Source: Nocardia amamiensis NBRC 102102
GTDB lineage: Bacteria; Actinomycetota; Actinomycetes; Mycobacteriales; Mycobacteriaceae
Reading direction: 5' to 3'
Assembly: GCF_001612745.1 (NCBI RefSeq)
Contig: NZ_BDBA01000023.1
Span: forward strand, 33,695 to 97,694
DNA length: 64,000 nucleotides
In this document: positions 60,836-64,000 of the stretch, piece after piece
How positions within the stretch are numbered: the first letter of the stretch is position 1
How the letters are laid out: every line of letters begins with the position of its first letter
Position numbers and translations under genes: made by a program
The notes under the pieces: generated by a model
The model's input: only the letters and a program-made list of their open reading frames with translations
Database searches by the model: none
Told to the model about the DNA's origin: nothing

Positions 60836-61636
60836 ATGCCACGCCCGGAGCGCCCTCTCGACCCCTCGGCCGGCCCCGTTCAAGCCTTCGCCGCCGAGCT
60901 ACGGCGGCTGCGCGTGGAAGCCGGTAATCCCAAGTATCTCCAAATGGCTCGGATGACCGGTCGTTCTCGCACGGCGCTGTCGGAAGCCGCGGGCGGCGAC
61001 CACCTGCCCACGTGGGAGACGACCGAGGCTTTCGTCAGAGCCTGCGACGGCGACGTCGATGCTTGGCGAATCGAATGGGAACGGGTTCAAGGGCGGTCGA
61101 ACGGGCTGATCGATCCGCCGCTGGCAACGCGCCCTGCTGCGGAATCGATTGTTGAAAGGCGCGTGCAGCAACGAGTGTCGCAGTCGCCCGACAGCGCCGA
61201 TGTCCTGCTCCGGATGTGGGGCGAACAGCGGGCCCAGGGCCGTCAATCCGAGAACCACCGTGCGATCATCACCATCCTCGTGGTCATCGGCGCCATCGGC
61301 GGACTCGGTTATGTCGCGGTGCAGAAGGACAACGGACTCGACAGTGTCGTGGCATGGGGTGTCTGCGCACTTGGGTTGTTCGGCGCGCTCGTTTCCGCCA
61401 AATACTTCGAACGCTTCAAGATGCACATGGACGCCGCGCAGCGCCTGCGCAAGCGGCTGGACGCACTCTTTCCCGAATTGTTCATCGAAGACGATTGGCT
61501 GGCCAACCGGCTCAGCCACGAACGCAACTACAAATTGCTCTCCCGTATCCGGCTCGAACACCTTTGGGTCATCGGCCATCTCGGGATAGCTACACTCGGT
61601 GCCGCCGTCGCGATCATCGAAGTGGCCCGTGTCTGA
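60836..61636 (+). CDS. HTH protein with C-terminal membrane domain
   Basis: A 266-residue protein. The N-terminal 75 residues are a helix-turn-helix of the XRE type used in many actinobacterial STAND proteins (FAAELRRLRVEAGNPKYLQM, ARMTGRSRTALSEAAGGDHL, PTWETTEAF). After a linker come two to three hydrophobic helices: AIITILVVIGAIGGLGYVAV, VVAWGVCALGLFGALVSAKY, then a charged helical stretch and HLWVIGHLGIATLGAAVAII. So a DNA-binding-like domain is tied to the membrane. ATG at 60836 follows GGAGG. Neighbours are regulatory and immune-type genes. I do not know a named family for the C-terminal part. Confidence 0.75.
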   Translation: MPRPERPLDPSAGPVQAFAAELRRLRVEAGNPKYLQMARMTGRSRTALSEAAGGDHLPTWETTEAFVRACDGDVDAWRIEWERVQGRSNGLIDPPLATRPAAESIVERRVQQRVSQSPDSADVLLRMWGEQRAQGRQSENHRAIITILVVIGAIGGLGYVAVQKDNGLDSVVAWGVCALGLFGALVSAKYFERFKMHMDAAQRLRKRLDALFPELFIEDDWLANRLSHERNYKLLSRIRLEHLWVIGHLGIATLGAAVAIIEVARV

Positions 61637-62333
61637 TCGCCCGAGAGGGCTGGCCCAGGCCGCCGTCCGCAAGTTTCGCCCGGTGGAACAAAATGTCACC
61701 GCATCGGTGACGGCTGTCGGATCCGGACGCGCCGCTGGCCGGTTGGGCGGCTGCTGGTGATAGGGAGTGACATGGCATTGAACCGCGATTCGCCACCCTG
61801 ATGATCCGTTCGACCGGACCACCGCCGATGATGGGGTGGTCCGATGTTCGGAGATGTCTGCCAACCAGAACCGATCCGGAGCCTCGGCCGTGAAAGTGCG
61901 TTGGGCCTCGGCCTGGTCGAAGCGATGCTGCTCCTGCATCACCCAGCCCCAGATGATGGGGTACCTCCACTGGTCCGCGCTCGAGTCGATCCAGGTCGAA
62001 TGACGATCTGGAATGCACCGGCCAGTTTGTTCATACTCACCCCGCGCCATGCTGCCGACCACATCTGGGCCTGGTCACGCTGGCGGCGACGCCGCCAACA
62101 CCAGGCGATCAGGGGAATACAGACCGGTTGAATACAGGTCGCTACCAGTCACTACCCTCGCTCATAACCTTTCCTGGAAGTCTCATTTCCCGTCCTCGGT
62201 CCGGATGCTGACCGAAGTGGCCGTCAGGTCGAGCGCGACGTGCGTGCCGAGCGGCGTGTGCGCCACGCGCGGCTCGCTGGAGGCACCCGAAACTGCCTGT
62301 GCTGCTGGCTATCCCGATTTCGCGCGAGGGGCA
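61637..62333. other. gene-poor stretch with an IS3-like transposase trace
   Basis: About 700 bases without a supported gene. On the minus strand, 61838-61948 reads MQEQHRFDQAEAQRTF and TAEAPDRFWLADISEHRT, which resembles the start of the catalytic domain of IS3-type transposases (FTA..PDR.W..DITEH). The match is lost on both sides. The rest shows nothing I can name. Confidence 0.45.
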
Positions 62334-62368
62334 CCCCGGGGTGCGACCGGATCGGTCGCACCCCGGGG
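62334..62368 (-). terminator. strong hairpin after the VOC gene
   Basis: CCCCGGGGTGCGACCG (62334-62349) pairs perfectly with CGGTCGCACCCCGGGG (62353-62368) around GAT. It lies 9 bases past the stop of the VOC gene on the minus strand. Confidence 0.85.
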
Positions 62369-62376
62369 TTATGGCG

Positions 62377-62844
62377 TCAGGCCTGGGCGTACTCGGCTGC
62401 GACGTCGAGGATCCAGGTGATGCCGAAGCGATCGCGCAGCATCCCGAACCCGGGCGCCCACTGCGCCGGGCCGAATTCCTCGATGACGCTTGCCCCGTCC
62501 GCGAGGCGTTCCCACAGCGCGCCGACCTCCTCGACGGTGTCGCCGCGGACGGAGAGGAAGAACGGTTCCGTGGTGAGGGTGGCGCCGTTCGCGCGGCGGG
62601 TGGTGGGCGCGCCCTGGGCGACCGGTGCGTCCGCACCGGGCACGTCGTAGGCCATGACCCGGAAGCCGTTGTCGGCGATGACCTGACCGAACACCACCTT
62701 GGTTGCGTCGGGCAACTCGGCGGGCATCCCGAAGTCGCCGTAGGTGGCGATGGTGGTCTGCCCGCCGAACACCGACTGGTAGAACTCCAGGGCCGCACGG
62801 GCCTGACCGTGGAAGTTCAAGTGGGCGACAGCGTTTACCGGCAT
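62377..62844 (-). CDS. VOC superfamily (PhnB/glyoxalase-like) protein
   Basis: A 155-residue vicinal oxygen chelate-fold protein of the PhnB/YjdN-like group: AHLNFHGQARAALEFYQSVF, GGQTTIATYGDF, GFRVMAYDVPG and the closing FGMLRDRFGITWILDV. These small proteins are of unknown activity or bind metal and small toxic compounds. It is divergent from the WYL-domain regulator, an arrangement common in actinobacteria, so the two are probably functionally linked. ATG at 62844. Confidence 0.85.
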   Translation of the reverse strand: MPVNAVAHLNFHGQARAALEFYQSVFGGQTTIATYGDFGMPAELPDATKVVFGQVIADNGFRVMAYDVPGADAPVAQGAPTTRRANGATLTTEPFFLSVRGDTVEEVGALWERLADGASVIEEFGPAQWAPGFGMLRDRFGITWILDVAAEYAQA

Positions 62845-62956
62845 GGTGATCGGTCCCTTCGGAGGTGATTTCGCCGCCGGAGGGTTCCGGCGACAACGCC
62901 ACCCTGTCAGCAGTACCGGTCAGAGAACGTCCGCTATTTATGGCAGCCTGGTCACC

Positions 62957-63958
62957 ATGCCGACCGCCTCTTCGAAGGTGACCTCCCGCCGCCTGCTCTC
63001 GCTGCTGTCGTTGCTGCAGGTCCGCCGTGACTGGCCGGGAATACTGCTCGCCCAGCGGCTGGCTGTGAGCGAACGCACGGTTCGCCGCGACATCGATCGG
63101 CTGCGCGAGCTCGGTTACCCCGTCCAGGCGGTCAAGGGACCCGAGGGTGGTTATCGGCTCGGGTCGGGCAGCCAGCTGCCCCCGCTGCTGTTCGACGACG
63201 AACAGGCGGTCGCGCTCGCGGTGGCGTTGCGGATCGCGGTCGGGACGGGAGCGGGTATCGAAGAGGCCGCCGCACGCGCTTTGGCGACTGTGCGGCAGGT
63301 CCTGCCGTCCCGCCTTCGGCAGCGCGTCGACGCCCTCGAGGTGACCGCGGTCGAATCGGCCGGACGCGGAGCCGATCCCCAGGTCGACACCGCCGTTCTG
63401 CTCGCACTGAGCGCCGCCGTCCGGTCCGCAGAGGAGCTGCGGCTCGACTACCGGTCGGCGGCAGGGCCGCAGGATCCCGGGTTGCGACCGGCACGGCGGG
63501 TGCAGCCGCACCACCTCGTGGTCCGGGGTGGACGCTGGTATTTGATCGGATGGGATCCCGAGCGGCAGGATTGGCGGATCTATCGTGCCGAACGGATGGC
63601 GCTGCGCGTCCCCAACGGGCCGCGCTTCACCCCCAGGCAAGTGCCAGGTGGCGACGTCGCCGCGTTCCTGTCCGCCCGGTTCAAAGGCTCCGACAGCGCG
63701 AACATCTGGCCCTGTCGCGGTGAGGTGATCCTCGACCTCCCCGCCGCACAGGTGGCCCCGTTCGCCGGCGACGGAATCGTCGAGGAACTCGGCCCCGCCC
63801 GAACCAGACTGCTGACCGGTTCCTGGTCCTGGGCCGCACTCGCCGCGACGCTGGCGCGTTTCGACACCGAAATCGAGGTCATCGGCCCGGACCCACTGCG
63901 TGACGCCTTCGCCGCTCTGTCCCAGCGCGCCGCACGCGCCGCACGCCCGGGGTCATAA
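62957..63958 (+). CDS. YafY-type HTH-WYL transcription regulator
   Basis: A 333-residue regulator. The N-terminal HTH_11 is seen in RRLLSLLSLLQVRRDWPGIL, VSERTVRRDIDRLRELGYPV and the wing KGPEGGYRLGSG. The WYL ligand domain starts near residue 150 and has HHLVVRGGRWYLIGWDPER and WRIYRAERM. WYL domains sense nucleotide or nucleic-acid-type ligands. ATG at 62957 (MPTASSKVTSRR); divergent from the VOC gene, with both starts 112 bases apart, so it likely controls that gene. Confidence 0.9.
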   Translation: MPTASSKVTSRRLLSLLSLLQVRRDWPGILLAQRLAVSERTVRRDIDRLRELGYPVQAVKGPEGGYRLGSGSQLPPLLFDDEQAVALAVALRIAVGTGAGIEEAAARALATVRQVLPSRLRQRVDALEVTAVESAGRGADPQVDTAVLLALSAAVRSAEELRLDYRSAAGPQDPGLRPARRVQPHHLVVRGGRWYLIGWDPERQDWRIYRAERMALRVPNGPRFTPRQVPGGDVAAFLSARFKGSDSANIWPCRGEVILDLPAAQVAPFAGDGIVEELGPARTRLLTGSWSWAALAATLARFDTEIEVIGPDPLRDAFAALSQRAARAARPGS

Positions 63959-63960
63959 GC

Positions 63961-64000
63961 GTGTTCGAAGCATCGGGCGAGCCGCGCGGCGACAGCCTTA
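63961..64000 (+). CDS. start of a possible further gene (cut by window end)
   Basis: A GTG three bases after the YafY stop opens a frame (FEASGEPRGDSL) to the window edge, 13 codons. Too short to name; the spacing suggests an operon with the YafY gene. Confidence 0.25.
   Translation, partial: MFEASGEPRGDSL

Overview
The window is high-GC actinobacterial chromosome with GTG and TTG starts, tight ATGA overlaps and strong GGAGG ribosome sites. Conservon genes with P450s, a DapA/LysR pair, many XRE and TetR regulators and a mycobactin/nocobactin-type salicylate gene remnant point to Nocardia or a close relative. No ribosomal or marker gene fixes the species.

Left part (1-21 kb) is ordinary accessory chromosome. 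It has a YfhO-like membrane protein fragment, two FMN-type proteins, and a conservon on the minus strand (cvnA-B-C-D, 9754 to 6955). Downstream of the conservon is a rearranged run of cytochrome P450 genes: two CYP157-like P450s without the ExxR arginine, one CYP154-like P450, and P450/cvnD debris between them. Next come an SRPBCC protein, a DapA-like aldolase with an MFS exporter and a divergent LysR gene, several regulators (LuxR-type HTH, double TetR, PAS-ANTAR), small membrane proteins and a secreted carboxylesterase.

At 21.4-27.8 kb, minus strand, lies a compact lipid pathway: a fatty acyl-AMP ligase, a free ACP, and a KS-AT-ACP-alpha-oxoamine synthase megasynthase. The domain order equals that of RedL of undecylprodigiosin biosynthesis, split over three genes, with no other prodigiosin genes nearby. 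The AT domain carries a 4 x 33 bp in-frame tandem repeat.

At 31.1 kb a tRNA-Pro(GGG) is followed by a decayed integrase tail, a 5'-truncated methylase/specificity gene and IS481-like and Tn3-like debris: the edge of an old island. Inside it sits an unrecognised biosynthetic cluster (34.2-44.5 kb): XRE regulator, stand-alone alpha-oxoamine synthase, FAD oxidoreductase, SDR, UDP-glucuronate decarboxylase-like enzyme, aminotransferase, UDP-glucose dehydrogenase, ATP-grasp ligase and MFS exporter. An alpha/beta hydrolase follows, then a deletion-fused siderophore pseudogene and a broken IS630 transposase.

At 47-54 kb are signalling or immunity-type genes: a COG5610-like protein with a small partner, a divergent HTH-NB-ARC-TPR protein, and a TIR-NB-ARC-TPR protein with a small partner. 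At 54-60.5 kb an operon of metK, a non-actinobacterial-looking metG, a B3/B4 tRNA-editing-like protein and a methyltransferase is preceded by SARP-type heptamer repeats and followed by a convergent SARP/NTPase regulator. This may be the second half of the cluster, providing regulation, SAM supply and perhaps self-resistance. The right end (61-64 kb) has a membrane HTH protein, IS3-like debris and a VOC/YafY divergent pair.
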